Shown: positions 1 to 7,706, counted from the stretch's first letter. The stretch: DNA of 14,189 bases from an uncultured Blautia sp. (GCF_937880195.1 NZ_CALFLA010000032.1:1-14189), one strand, 5' to 3'. The notes: generated from the sequence alone by a model not told the origin. Translations and numbers: made by a program.

Positions 1-43
1 TCATCTGAGCCTTTTTCTTTTCACTCAGTTTTTCATATCTCAC
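1..43 (-). CDS. Possible 5' end of a gene cut by the window edge
   Basis: A minus-strand reading frame opens with GTG at 41-43 and stays open for 14 codons to the window edge. The residues are strongly charged (VRYEKLSEKKKAQM), which looks like a cytoplasmic protein start. An in-frame TAG lies three codons upstream, so the frame cannot begin much earlier. The GTG overlaps the stop of a 17-codon ORF by GTGA, which would fit translational coupling. There is no strong Shine-Dalgarno sequence directly before the GTG. Too little is visible to name a product, and this may not be a gene. Confidence 0.25.
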   Translation of the reverse strand, partial: MRYEKLSEKKKAQM

Positions 44-93
44 TTGACACTACCGCTTATTATTTTCGCATCGGCCTTTGCTGCTTTTATCAT
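40..93 (-). CDS. Possible 17-residue ORF coupled to the edge gene
   Basis: ATG at 91-93 on the minus strand opens a 17-codon frame (MIKAAKADAKIISGSVK) ending in TGA at 40-42. An AAAGGAG-like ribosome binding site stands about 10 bases upstream. The stop overlaps the GTG of the next frame by four bases. It could be a leader peptide, or the true start of the edge gene if a one-base sequence error or frameshift joins the two frames. It could also be chance. No family is recognised. Confidence 0.2.
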   Translation of the reverse strand: MIKAAKADAKIISGSVK

Positions 94-162
94 AACAAAG
101 CTGCTCCTTTTCCACAACTGAACAGATGTTAAGTATATCTCAAAAAAATTAACCTACGTTCA

Positions 163-1428
163 TTATTTAGGGTAAATACAGATTTTGGCTCCCCGCTCTA
201 CAGCCCGCATAATCTTGATCATATTTTCCTGACTTACGGAAACACATCCTCCTGTATAGCCATAGCTTCCTGCACAATGCAGAAAGATTGCAGAACCTTT
301 TCCGTAAATTCCTTCAGAATTATAATCCAGAGCAAGAGCATAATTATACTGAGGATTATAGCTAATCAAATGTTCTCCACTGCAGGCATGAGGTTTTTTT
401 CTGACATCTATCATTGTATTATAATTGCTTTTGTCTGCGCACCAGTACAAATAAGGGTTCAATTTTGTATAAGGAATCTTTGTTCCCGGATTATTGCGGA
501 TTCCAAAAGCCTTTGTAAATCCAAAGGTTCCTGTAGGCGTTTTTCTGTCCCCCGCCCGCACTTTGTCAATACCGTTCTGTCCTACATAGCCTCTGCAGTT
601 TAAGGTCCTTATGAGCCTGTTTCCTCGTCTTTCATACATCATAACCGCAGCTCTTGAACCGCCCTCGTATTTAACAAAAATAAGCTGATTGACAGACTTG
701 TCCTTCTGATAATTCTTTAAAAGCTGCTCCCAGCGGTTTGCCCCTATCTCCATAGCTTCTCCTCTGGAGTTAAAGGTATATTTTTTTCTGCTGATGGTAG
801 CTGTTGTATCCCGGTACATAACACCTGTTTTTCTCTTAAAACAGTATTTTTTGCCGTTTAAAGTCAGCCAGCCCGTATGAGCCCTTCCTGTTTTTTTGTC
901 AAAATAGTAGGTATTTTTCCCTATGCGTTTCATTCCGCCCTGGAAACGGAAACCTGTTTTTGGTTCATAGTAATAGTAATATTTTCCATGCTTTACAAGA
1001 CCGGTATACATATACCCTGTAGATCTGTGAAAATAGCGGTATTTCCCATTGCCCAGCCTGTAAAGTCCTGTATACATAACTCCTGTTTTTCTGTTAAAGC
1101 AGCGTCTCTTTCCGTTGAACTTTTTCCAGCCTGTTGCAAGAGCGCCTGTTTTTTCATCAAAATATCTGCGCTCTCCCTTAGCGTTTTTGACCCAGCCTTT
1201 TTTCTGAATGCCGTTCACTGTGTTAAAGAAATATTTTTTGCCGTTCAGAGTCAGCCAGCCTTTATGCCGCACACCATTTTCATAATAAAATGTCTTGCCC
1301 CTGTTTGTCACCCAGCCGTTTCTTCTTGCTGCCTGGACTTCTGTTCCTCCAAAAGCCAGAAGGCTCACAAGCATCATCACCATAACCGCCCCAAAAAACG
1401 CTGTCCTGATTCTTTTTCTTTGTTTCAT
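163..1428 (-). CDS. Secreted L,D-transpeptidase with cell-wall-binding repeats
   Basis: This 421-residue protein probably crosslinks peptidoglycan or attaches material to it outside the membrane. Residues 1-34 are a basic, hydrophobic secretion signal ending near VQA-A. Residues 37-225 hold about nine tandem repeats of roughly 20 residues with the pattern GW-x-NGK-x-YYF-x-TG, typical of choline-binding/CW_binding_1 repeats. Residues 245-421 form a YkuD-type catalytic domain with RxGDRKTPTGTF (291-302), a conserved His at 384 and the probable catalytic Cys395 in YTGGCVSVS. That motif departs from the classical SHGCIR form. The frame is open upstream to 1506, but ATG at 1426-1428 is chosen because AGGAGG lies nine bases before it. 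It follows secA on the same strand after a 129-base structured gap. Whether it cuts or crosslinks is not decidable here. Confidence 0.88.
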   Translation of the reverse strand: MKQRKRIRTAFFGAVMVMMLVSLLAFGGTEVQAARRNGWVTNRGKTFYYENGVRHKGWLTLNGKKYFFNTVNGIQKKGWVKNAKGERRYFDEKTGALATGWKKFNGKRRCFNRKTGVMYTGLYRLGNGKYRYFHRSTGYMYTGLVKHGKYYYYYEPKTGFRFQGGMKRIGKNTYYFDKKTGRAHTGWLTLNGKKYCFKRKTGVMYRDTTATISRKKYTFNSRGEAMEIGANRWEQLLKNYQKDKSVNQLIFVKYEGGSRAAVMMYERRGNRLIRTLNCRGYVGQNGIDKVRAGDRKTPTGTFGFTKAFGIRNNPGTKIPYTKLNPYLYWCADKSNYNTMIDVRKKPHACSGEHLISYNPQYNYALALDYNSEGIYGKGSAIFLHCAGSYGYTGGCVSVSQENMIKIMRAVERGAKICIYPK

Positions 1429-1452
1429 ACATTTGTACCTCCTTATATTTTT

Positions 1453-1544
1453 AAGGGAACTTCTTCCCTTTTTTTCAAAAAGGGCTGTCACTGCGGCATA
1501 CCCCAAAAATTCTCTGTGGGATATTGCGGCATGGATCAGCCCTT
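1453..1544 (-). promoter_or_regulatory. Structured leader between secA and the transpeptidase gene
   Basis: Three overlapping inverted repeats occupy this gap. P1 pairs 1480-1487 with 1537-1544 (AAGGGCTG/CAGCCCTT). It encloses a direct repeat TGCGGCAT (1492-1499 and 1525-1532) and a small inner CCC/GGG hairpin. P2 pairs 1466-1473 with 1477-1484 (8 bp, 3-base loop). P3 pairs 1453-1459 with 1464-1470 (7 bp, 4-base loop). P1 and P2 share bases, as do P2 and P3, so only alternate pairs can form together. In the minus-strand transcript P1 is followed by UUUUU, so it could end secA transcription, while P3 lies just before the ribosome binding site of the transpeptidase gene. No known riboswitch class was recognised. 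Confidence 0.45.
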
Positions 1545-1557
1545 CTTGTTTTTATTA

Positions 1558-4134
1558 TTATGCTTTCATTGCCTTACGTCCGCAGCACTGTTTATACTTC
1601 TTGCCGCTTCCGCATGGACACGGATCGTTTGGATAAACCTTTTCTTCTTTTCTCTGAACAGGCTTGCGTACGCCGGAATCGTCTTTATTGGTTCCTGTCA
1701 CCTTGGCAACCTGCTCTCGCTCGATCTTCTGTTCTACATGAACATGGTACAGCATTCTTACTGTATCTTCCTGAATGGAATTTGTCATCTCATTGAACAT
1801 ATCGTAAGCGCTCATCTTATATTCTACAACCGGATCTCTCTGGCCATATCCTACAAGACCGATTCCCTGGCGGAGGATTTCCATATCGTCAATGTGATCC
1901 ATCCACTTGCTGTCAATAGATTTAAGAAGAACTACTCTCTCAAGTTCACGAAGCTGTTCTGGTTCTGGGAATTCAGCTTCCTTAGCCTCATAAAGCTTCA
2001 CAGCCTCCTCTTTGAGGATATGCTTCATTTCGTTTTTCTTTTTGCCCTGGACTTTTTCTTTTGTCAGCGGCTCAATGGGGATCATTGGAATAAGAAGAGA
2101 ATTAAACTCATCCAGATTCCACTCAACCGCATCCACATCATCGGAGAAACATCTGTCTACTGCGTTGTCCACAATATCTGTGATCATCTTATAGATAGCG
2201 TCCCGCATATTTTCTCCGTCAAGAACCTGGCGGCGTTCTTTATAAATGATCTCACGCTGTTCATTGTTTACCTGGTCGTAATCAAGAAGATTTTTACGGA
2301 TTCCAAAGTTATTGAACTCGATCTTCTCCTGCGCCTTCTGGATAGCATTGGAAAGCATCTTATGCTCGATCTGCTCATTCTCTGCAACGCCAAGAGAAGT
2401 GAATACCTTCATCAGACGCTCGGAACCAAACAGACGCATCAGGTCGTCCTCCAGGGAAATATAGAAACGGGATTCACCCGGATCTCCCTGACGTCCAGAA
2501 CGTCCACGGAGCTGGTTGTCAATACGTCTGGACTCATGACGCTCTGTACCGATGATCTTCAGACCGCCGGCTTCTCTTGCCACATCATCCAGCTTAATAT
2601 CCGTACCACGGCCGGCCATGTTGGTAGCAATAGTAACTGCTCCTGCCTGACCTGCCTGCGCAACAATCTCAGCCTCCAGTTCATGGAATTTAGCATTCAG
2701 CACATTATGCTGGATTCCCTGACGGCGGAGCATTTTGCTGAGAAGCTCAGAAGTCTCAATGGTGATCGTACCTACCAAAACCGGCTGCTGTCTTTCATGA
2801 GCTTCTTTTACCGCCTCCACAACTGCGTTGAATTTTTCTTTTTTTGTCATATATACAGCGTCTTCCAGGTCTTTACGCTGTACCGGCTTATTTGTGGGGA
2901 TCTCCACAACGTCCATTCCGTAAATATCACGGAACTCTTTTTCCTCGGTAAGGGCTGTACCTGTCATACCGCCTTTTTTGTCATATTTGTTAAAGAAGTT
3001 CTGGAAGGTAATGGTTGCAAGAGTCTTACTCTCTCTCTTTACCTTTACATGCTCCTTGGCTTCAATGGCCTGGTGAAGTCCATCAGAATAGCGGCGGCCC
3101 GGCATAATACGTCCTGTAAACTCATCTACGATAAGGATCTCGTCGTCTTTTACCACATAATCCTGATCCTTGTGCATCAGGTTATGAGCCCTAAGAGCAA
3201 GAATGATATTATGCTGGATTTCCAGATTCTCTGGATCAGCAAGGTTTTCAATATTAAAGAATTTCTCAACCTTTTTAACGCCTCGCTCAGTAAGGTTTAC
3301 GATCTTATCTTTTTCATTAACGACAAAATCGCCAGTCTCTACAACCTCTTCTCCCATGATAGCCGCCATCTTAGTCATCTCATGGCTGGCTTCTCCACGT
3401 TCGAGCTGCTGCGCCAGAATGTTGCATACCTCATAAAGTTTGGTAGATTTGCCGCTCTGTCCAGAAATGATCAGAGGCGTACGTGCCTCGTCGATAAGAA
3501 CAGAGTCAACCTCGTCGATGATACAGTAATGAAGCTCTCTCTGTACAAGCTGCTCTTTATAAATAACCATATTATCACGAAGATAGTCAAAACCAAGCTC
3601 ATTATTTGTCACATAAGTGATGTCACAGCCATAAGCAGCCCTGCGTTCCTCCGGCTTCATATCGTTTAATACAACGCCTACTGTCAGACCCAGGAACTCA
3701 TGTACCTTGCCCATCCACTCTGCGTCTCGCTTAGCCAGATAGTCGTTGACTGTAACAATATGCACGCCTCTTCCTTCCAGGGCGTTCAGATATGCAGGAA
3801 GTGTAGATACCAGGGTTTTACCTTCACCTGTTTTCATTTCTGCGATTCGTCCCTGATGAAGGATAATACCGCCAATGATCTGAACGCGGTAATGTTCCAT
3901 TCCAAGAACACGCTTCGCTGCCTCACGTACGGTTGCAAAAGCCTCTGGCAGAATATCATCCAGTGTAGCGCCTTCCTGCAGGCGTTTTTTGTATTCTCTT
4001 GTCTTGTCCCTAAGCTGCTCATCTGTTAATTTCTGCATCTCCGGGCGCAGAGCCTCTGTTTTTTCTACAAGCGGCATAATACGCTTGACTTCACGCTGGC
4101 TGTGCGTTCCGAATACTTTTGAAAACACGTTCAT
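1558..4134 (-). CDS. secA: SecA preprotein translocase ATPase
   Basis: SecA is the cytoplasmic motor that pushes unfolded preproteins through SecYEG using ATP. The 858-residue length is normal for the family. Visible motifs are Walker A MKTGEGKT (100-107), the DEVD Walker B (207-210) followed by [12 protein letters not shown], the preprotein-crosslinking region with [28 protein letters not shown], the second nucleotide-binding fold with [12 protein letters not shown] and [13 protein letters not shown], and a C-terminal zinc-binding tail [13 protein letters not shown] for SecB or ribosome contact. ATG at 4132-4134 follows an AGGAG site by seven bases. The gene ends in three tandem TAA codons. 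No convincing promoter was picked in the 220-base AT-rich gap upstream, where several weak candidates exist. Confidence 0.99.
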   Translation of the reverse strand: MNVFSKVFGTHSQREVKRIMPLVEKTEALRPEMQKLTDEQLRDKTREYKKRLQEGATLDDILPEAFATVREAAKRVLGMEHYRVQIIGGIILHQGRIAEMKTGEGKTLVSTLPAYLNALEGRGVHIVTVNDYLAKRDAEWMGKVHEFLGLTVGVVLNDMKPEERRAAYGCDITYVTNNELGFDYLRDNMVIYKEQLVQRELHYCIIDEVDSVLIDEARTPLIISGQSGKSTKLYEVCNILAQQLERGEASHEMTKMAAIMGEEVVETGDFVVNEKDKIVNLTERGVKKVEKFFNIENLADPENLEIQHNIILALRAHNLMHKDQDYVVKDDEILIVDEFTGRIMPGRRYSDGLHQAIEAKEHVKVKRESKTLATITFQNFFNKYDKKGGMTGTALTEEKEFRDIYGMDVVEIPTNKPVQRKDLEDAVYMTKKEKFNAVVEAVKEAHERQQPVLVGTITIETSELLSKMLRRQGIQHNVLNAKFHELEAEIVAQAGQAGAVTIATNMAGRGTDIKLDDVAREAGGLKIIGTERHESRRIDNQLRGRSGRQGDPGESRFYISLEDDLMRLFGSERLMKVFTSLGVAENEQIEHKMLSNAIQKAQEKIEFNNFGIRKNLLDYDQVNNEQREIIYKERRQVLDGENMRDAIYKMITDIVDNAVDRCFSDDVDAVEWNLDEFNSLLIPMIPIEPLTKEKVQGKKKNEMKHILKEEAVKLYEAKEAEFPEPEQLRELERVVLLKSIDSKWMDHIDDMEILRQGIGLVGYGQRDPVVEYKMSAYDMFNEMTNSIQEDTVRMLYHVHVEQKIEREQVAKVTGTNKDDSGVRKPVQRKEEKVYPNDPCPCGSGKKYKQCCGRKAMKA

Positions 4135-4283
4135 ACTTCTACTCCTAATTATCTTTATTTATTATTTTTCTGTCTGTTCAAAGTAAAGAAAGGTTCTTTT
4201 ATTGTTACTTCTTTCACCTTCCTATAAGAAATCTATTCTATTCTATCACTTTCTTAAAGGGAACACAATGAGTTTTTCCCGGC

Positions 4284-4312
4284 TTGTCAGATTTTTTCGC
4301 TTATGCTATGAT
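4284..4312 (+). promoter_or_regulatory. Sigma-A promoter of the NusG-II/Gx unit
   Basis: TTGTCA (4284-4289) and TATGAT (4307-4312) are separated by exactly 17 bases. Each matches the sigma-A consensus at five of six positions. The predicted start of transcription lies about 35 bases before the TTG start of the downstream gene, and no other gene stands between. Confidence 0.8.
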
Positions 4313-4354
4313 TAGCCGGTAAAAGTCAACACCATTAATGGAAAGGATTTTGTT

Positions 4355-4723
4355 TTGAAAAAAAAGGAATTTATATTTATTGCGTCCGTTCTGGCATTTG
4401 CCCTTCTTCTCTGGGGCGGCATGTATCTAATGCGCAAAAGCGATTACGGCTCTGTCCGCATTACTGTTGACGGCAAAGAATACGGCTCTTATTCCCTTGC
4501 CAAAGACCAGGTAATTGATATTGGAAGTACAAATGTCTGCGAAATCAAAGACGGAAAAGTAAAAATGACAAAAGCCACCTGTCCCGACCACCTCTGCATG
4601 AAACAGAAGGCTGTTGGAAACCATGGCGGAACCATTGTCTGCCTTCCGAATAAAATTGTAATAGAAGGAGTAAAAGCCGCTGGCTCTAAAGAAAATTCTT
4701 TGGAATTTGACGCGGCCGTATAA
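4355..4723 (+). CDS. NusG domain II-containing membrane-anchored protein (EetA-like)
   Basis: This 122-residue protein has one N-terminal membrane segment (about 6-26) and an exported NusG_II-type domain. Its hallmark is ATCPDHLCMKQ (74-84) followed by GGTIVCLPNKIVIE (91-104), with cysteines at 62, 76, 81 and 96. The start is TTG at 4355-4357, preceded by AAGGA; no ATG fits. The next gene begins three bases after its stop. Members of this family sit beside Gx-type transporters, ApbE and FMN-binding proteins in Firmicutes. As far as I recall, EetA of the Listeria and lactic-acid-bacteria extracellular electron transfer locus belongs here. Its biochemical role is not known to me. The context here (ApbE and flavinylated Rnf subunits nearby) supports a link to extracytoplasmic flavin redox chemistry, which is inference. 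Confidence 0.85.
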   Translation: MKKKEFIFIASVLAFALLLWGGMYLMRKSDYGSVRITVDGKEYGSYSLAKDQVIDIGSTNVCEIKDGKVKMTKATCPDHLCMKQKAVGNHGGTIVCLPNKIVIEGVKAAGSKENSLEFDAAV

Positions 4724-4726
4724 AAA

Positions 4727-5212
4727 ATGAATCACAAGAAAACAGCTTATCTTGGACTTTTTGCCGCAGTTGCCATTATCTTTGGTTATGTGGAGTCCCT
4801 GATCCCCTTTTTTGCCGGAATCCCCGGCATGAAACTTGGACTGGCAAATCTTGCCGTTCTTTTTATCCTGGAAACATATACCTGGAAAGAAGCCGCCTTT
4901 GTCTCTGTTGTGCGGATTCTTGTCATAGGCTTTCTTTTTGGAAATATGTTCAGCATTCTTTACAGTCTGGCAGGGGCAGGCTTAAGTCTTACTGTCATGA
5001 CCCTTATGAAAAAATTCTCCGGTTTCAGTCTTATGGGCGTCAGCGTAACCGGAGGCGTTTCCCATAATATCGGCCAGCTGATCGTTGCCGCCCTTATTGT
5101 AGAAAACACAAGCCTATTTTATTATGCCCCGGCTCTTTTGATCTCCGGCGTGGTTACCGGACTATTGATCGGTCTTCTCACCAGGGAAGTTACAAAAAGG
5201 ATACGCCTGTAA
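4727..5212 (+). CDS. Gx transporter/HepS component I-like membrane protein (EetB-like)
   Basis: This 161-residue protein is almost entirely hydrophobic, with about five membrane segments. It carries the family signatures GIPGMKLGLANLAVL (31-45) and GGVSHNIGQL (109-118). The family is annotated both as heptaprenyl diphosphate synthase component I and as Gx transporter; it resembles the substrate-binding S components of ECF transporters. The ATG lies three bases after the preceding stop without a recognisable Shine-Dalgarno sequence, so translation is probably coupled to the NusG-II gene. As I recall, EetB of extracellular electron transfer loci is of this type. Possible roles are flavin or quinone-precursor movement, or a membrane partner of the NusG-II protein. 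The sequence does not decide between them. Confidence 0.85.
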   Translation: MNHKKTAYLGLFAAVAIIFGYVESLIPFFAGIPGMKLGLANLAVLFILETYTWKEAAFVSVVRILVIGFLFGNMFSILYSLAGAGLSLTVMTLMKKFSGFSLMGVSVTGGVSHNIGQLIVAALIVENTSLFYYAPALLISGVVTGLLIGLLTREVTKRIRL

Positions 5213-5233
5213 ACCAAAAGGCGTATCCTTTTT
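5194..5233. terminator. Bidirectional terminator between convergent genes
   Basis: A perfect 14-bp inverted repeat (AAAAAGGATACGCC and its complement) with a 12-base loop runs from 5194 to 5233. A T run follows on the plus strand, and T residues also follow on the minus strand. The stop codon of the Gx gene lies in the loop, and the stop of apbE is four bases beyond, so both units end here. Confidence 0.93.
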
Positions 5234-5236
5234 TAT

Positions 5237-6277
5237 CTATTTCAGTATTTCTGTCTCATAAGTATTCTTCATCAGCTCAAAACGTTCCTTCATACCTTCT
5301 GTAAGATATACCTTATGATCTTCCTCTGCAAAAACCGCGTCTGCTCCATATTTTTCAAGAAGGGGAAGGGCTTTTTCTTTTCCCAGTACAAAGCAGGCTG
5401 TAGAAAGGCCGTCTGCAAAAAGTCCGCTGTCGCAGACCACTGTTACAGAAGTAAGTCCGTTCCATACAGGATATCCTGTCTTTGGATCAAGAATGTGATG
5501 GTATCTTTTTTTATTTTCCATGAAATATCTTTCATAGTCCCCTGAAGTAGAAAGAAATTCTCCCCCCTCAAGAGTGATCGCCCCCAGATAATCTCCTTCT
5601 GGATCTCTGGGATCTTTTATCGCAACTCTCCATGGAGACTGATCCGGCTTTTCTCCATAAGCCATTACGCTACTGCCTCCCAGGTTCAGGATCATACCGG
5701 AAACGTCTTTTTCTTTTTTCAGAAATTCCATAGTAAGATCGCATCCGATCCCTTTTCCCACAGCGCCCAGATCAAGAGTAGAGCCGTCTTTTAGCGTCAC
5801 TTTATTGCCATCAAGCTCCATTTTTTCATATCCGGTTTCTTTAAGAAGAGCTTCCAGACGCCCATCTTCAGGAATGCCCGGATTCTCTCCTCCAATATCC
5901 CAGAGACGGATCACCTTTCCAAGAGTTGGGTCAAAAGCTCCCCCGGAATCTTCTGAAAGCTGAAGAATATTTTTCAGATATCCTGCCAGCTCATCAGAAA
6001 CCTCTTCTGTCCTGCCGCCGGAATGATTTAACTGATAAATCTGAGAATCTTCTTCTGTCCAAGAAAGAAGTCCTTCCTCTGTTTCCTTTAAAAGGCTGCT
6101 TACCTGGGAATTCAGATCTTTTCCCTTTGTATACAGGGTTTCCGAAACAACTGTATTCATGGCAAAATCTGTGCTTGTATATTTCTCTGTATCTGCCCGG
6201 ACAATTCCCGCCGGCAGTCCTATACAAACGCTTAATCCTACCAGCAATCCTGTCCCCAATTTATAAAATCTATTCAT
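5237..6277 (-). CDS. apbE: FAD:protein FMN transferase (ApbE)
   Basis: ApbE uses FAD to link FMN covalently to Thr or Ser in exported flavoproteins such as RnfD, RnfG, NqrB/C and PplA. This 346-residue protein starts with a Sec-type signal (about 1-28). The only cysteine there is in LSVC, a poor lipobox, so lipoprotein status is doubtful. Family motifs are GGAFDPTLG (112-120), DLGAVGKGIGCD (169-180), LNLGGSSV (197-204), STSGDYERYF (243-252), HHILDPKTGYP (260-270, metal and FAD site) and DGLSTACFVLG (289-299). ATG 6275-6277 follows GGTGG. Its start overlaps the stop of a small upstream ORF by ATGA. Likely substrates are RnfD and RnfG, encoded starting 3 kb away in this window, and any PplA-like proteins elsewhere. 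Confidence 0.97.
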   Translation of the reverse strand: MNRFYKLGTGLLVGLSVCIGLPAGIVRADTEKYTSTDFAMNTVVSETLYTKGKDLNSQVSSLLKETEEGLLSWTEEDSQIYQLNHSGGRTEEVSDELAGYLKNILQLSEDSGGAFDPTLGKVIRLWDIGGENPGIPEDGRLEALLKETGYEKMELDGNKVTLKDGSTLDLGAVGKGIGCDLTMEFLKKEKDVSGMILNLGGSSVMAYGEKPDQSPWRVAIKDPRDPEGDYLGAITLEGGEFLSTSGDYERYFMENKKRYHHILDPKTGYPVWNGLTSVTVVCDSGLFADGLSTACFVLGKEKALPLLEKYGADAVFAEEDHKVYLTEGMKERFELMKNTYETEILK

Positions 6278-6369
6278 TTATCCACCATTCCTGTTTTTCT
6301 GAATTTTTCTTCATTATATCCTTCCTTCTTAACCGCTGCAATCCCTTCCTGAACAGAAATATTTTCCAT
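6274..6369 (-). CDS. Possible 31-residue ORF upstream of and overlapping apbE
   Basis: ATG at 6367-6369 opens a 31-codon frame whose TGA overlaps the apbE ATG as ATGA, the usual sign of translational coupling. The residues are mixed, charged and soluble (beginning MENISVQEGIAAVKK), which looks more like coding sequence than chance. A possible -10 (TATACA, minus strand 6395-6390) would place the transcript start about 14 bases before the ATG. Against it, the ribosome binding site is poor. No family is recognised. It may be a small protein, a leader that sets apbE translation, or spurious. Confidence 0.35.
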   Translation of the reverse strand: MENISVQEGIAAVKKEGYNEEKFRKTGMVDK

Positions 6370-6389
6370 AGCCCATTTTGTTCCAAAAC

Positions 6390-6419
6390 TGTATAGTCCA
6401 TTCCGTTCCGACCTATACT
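6390..6419. promoter_or_regulatory. Symmetric divergent promoter region of apbE and the XRE gene
   Basis: GTATAG (6391-6396) and CTATAC (6413-6418) form an inverted repeat with a 16-base spacer. Read rightward, TATACT (6414-6419) is a good -10 for the XRE gene. Read leftward, TATACA (6395-6390) is a possible -10 for the apbE side. No strong -35 is visible in either direction. The palindrome could also be the operator of the adjacent XRE regulator. Confidence 0.4.
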
Positions 6420-6441
6420 TTCTGAAAAAGGAGGTACAGGC

Positions 6442-6654
6442 ATGAAATTCCAGCGTATTCAAGATCTTCGTATAGACTCTGACCTGTCGCAGAAACAGAT
6501 CGGAGAGATACTCCATATCAGTCAGCGCACCTACTCCCACTACGAGACAGGCTCCCGGGACATTCCTGTGGAAATGCTGATCCGAATTGCAGATTACTAT
6601 AATATCAGTCTTGACTATCTGGTTGGCCGCAGTGACATTAAAGAAAAACTCTGA
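6442..6654 (+). CDS. Small XRE-family helix-turn-helix regulator
   Basis: This 70-residue protein is a bare HTH_3/Cro-CI domain. LSQKQIGEILHISQRTYSHYETGSRDIP (split here as the region 14-41) holds the two DNA-contact helices, and IADYYNISLDYLVGRSD (48-64) is the classic C-terminal signature of the family. An AAGGAGG site lies six bases before the ATG. It has no effector domain, so it probably acts as a dimeric repressor. It is divergent from apbE and convergent with the OGG gene. A palindrome in its own promoter region is a candidate operator, which would make it a local regulator of itself and apbE; this is inference. Confidence 0.9.
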   Translation: MKFQRIQDLRIDSDLSQKQIGEILHISQRTYSHYETGSRDIPVEMLIRIADYYNISLDYLVGRSDIKEKL

Positions 6655-6680
6655 AAACAGCGGGCAGATAAAAGCCTATA

Positions 6681-7496
6681 TTATTTTCCTTTTGTTAATT
6701 CATAATAAAAGATATACTGCTGCATAATCCCTCTCATTCCATGATATCTCCTGTTTGGAAATCCCCTTTTATAGTGAGCCTCCAATACCTGTCGGATATG
6801 GGTATCTATAGGAAAAGCATCCATATGATGAAGGGCAAAAAGACAGATGCAGTCCGCTACCTTTTCCCCTACTCCGCTAAGTTTCATAAGTTCTTTTCTT
6901 GCGCAGGCATAATATTTCATCCTGAATATTTTTCCAAGAGAAACTTCTCCTGAGGCAATACTTCTGGAAGTCTCTGCAATATATCTTGCCCTGTATCCCA
7001 GTCCCAGTTCTCTCAAATCCTGTTCTGAAGCCTGTGCCAATGTTTCAGGAGTAGGAAAACCGTAATATTCCACACCTTCCTGTGAAATCTTTTTTTCTCC
7101 ATAACGGGCGCACAGCCTCTCAATACATCCTCTGATCCTGGTAATATGATTCTGTTGGGAAATCAAAAAGGTAATGATCATTTCCCAAAGATCCTGTCTC
7201 AATATACGGATCCCGCTTCCTGCATTTGCCGCCTGAACCAGATATTTATCCCCTGGATTTATTTTATTGATATATTTCTCATAATCTGCATCGAGATCAA
7301 AATAAGGAACCCAAAAGCAGATCAGCTCTGCGTCGCTGCAATGAAAATCCACAATAGTCCCATTCTGAGAGATTTGCAGATACTCTCCTCCTGCCACCAG
7401 AGAATATGTATGTTCTCCTGTTTTTTTCATACGGAAACATTGCCCGGAATCGCAGATCTGCTCCAGACTGAAATGCTCCAGCTCCATAGTTACCAT
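6681..7496 (-). CDS. ogg: 8-oxoguanine DNA glycosylase, OGG1-like
   Basis: The protein excises 8-oxoguanine from DNA and has lyase activity, in base excision repair. Using ATG 7494-7496 it is 271 residues. Signatures match OGG1 along the length: DSGQCFRM (16-23), ISQQNHITRI (112-121), and the helix-hairpin-helix LSGVGEKVADCICLFAL (206-222) with the probable Schiff-base Lys212. It also has PIDTHIRQVL (229-238) with the catalytic Asp231. The frame extends to a TTG at 7526, but that codon has no ribosome binding site, whereas ATG 7496 follows CGGAG by about nine bases. It lies just after the DUF6472 gene on the same strand, probably in one operon. The nearby redox genes offer a reason for oxidative repair only loosely. 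Confidence 0.9.
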   Translation of the reverse strand: MVTMELEHFSLEQICDSGQCFRMKKTGEHTYSLVAGGEYLQISQNGTIVDFHCSDAELICFWVPYFDLDADYEKYINKINPGDKYLVQAANAGSGIRILRQDLWEMIITFLISQQNHITRIRGCIERLCARYGEKKISQEGVEYYGFPTPETLAQASEQDLRELGLGYRARYIAETSRSIASGEVSLGKIFRMKYYACARKELMKLSGVGEKVADCICLFALHHMDAFPIDTHIRQVLEAHYKRGFPNRRYHGMRGIMQQYIFYYELTKGK

Positions 7497-7526
7497 ATTC
7501 TTTTCTCCGTTCTGTGATTTTTTCAA

Positions 7527-7706
7527 TTACATCTGATGGCGGACTACTTTATATTCATCCCCGGATCGAAAATAAGGACATTCCTTTACATGACTGGTAA
7601 GAAAACGATAATATTCGTCCTCATCCAGATTCACATCGCAATAATAGGTTTCCGTTTCTTCGTCAAACACATAATTAGCGCAGTATTCGCAGCTTCCTGA
7701 ACTCAC
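7527..7706 (-). CDS. Small cysteine-rich DUF6472-like protein
   Basis: This is a 59-residue acidic protein with CEYC near the start, a further YYCDVNLDEDEYYRF and a later CPYF, giving a four-cysteine pattern that could bind zinc. It ends with GDEYKVVRHQM, matching my memory of the DUF6472 family of Clostridia. Function is unknown. GTG at 7704-7706 is chosen because GGAGGTG stands six bases before it. An ATG at 7743-7745 would add 13 basic residues but has only a weak GATAAG upstream. The stop is followed about 30 bases later by the OGG start, so the two are probably cotranscribed. Confidence 0.75.
   Translation of the reverse strand: MSSGSCEYCANYVFDEETETYYCDVNLDEDEYYRFLTSHVKECPYFRSGDEYKVVRHQM

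Noticed and set aside
44..49. TTGACA hexamer on the plus strand near the left edge
   Set aside because: No -10 lies at a suitable distance and no plus-strand gene follows.
1429..1506. N-terminal extension of the transpeptidase frame to 1506
   Set aside because: The extra 26 codons lie inside the hairpin region and before a strong AGGAGG site; the signal peptide starts only at 1428.
877..3669. A 930-codon open frame on the plus strand across secA and the transpeptidase gene
   Set aside because: It is antisense to secA and the repeat protein, has low-complexity Phe/Leu/Cys/His-rich composition, no ribosome site and no recognisable domain; it is a shadow of the real minus-strand genes.
6370..6540. 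Longer version (88 residues) of the small ORF before apbE
   Set aside because: The upstream part is antisense to the XRE gene and its promoter; only the last 31 codons look protein-like.
7497..7526. TTG start for the OGG gene
   Set aside because: No ribosome binding site precedes it, and the codon directly follows the upstream stop; ATG 7496 has a GGAG site and fits the family length.
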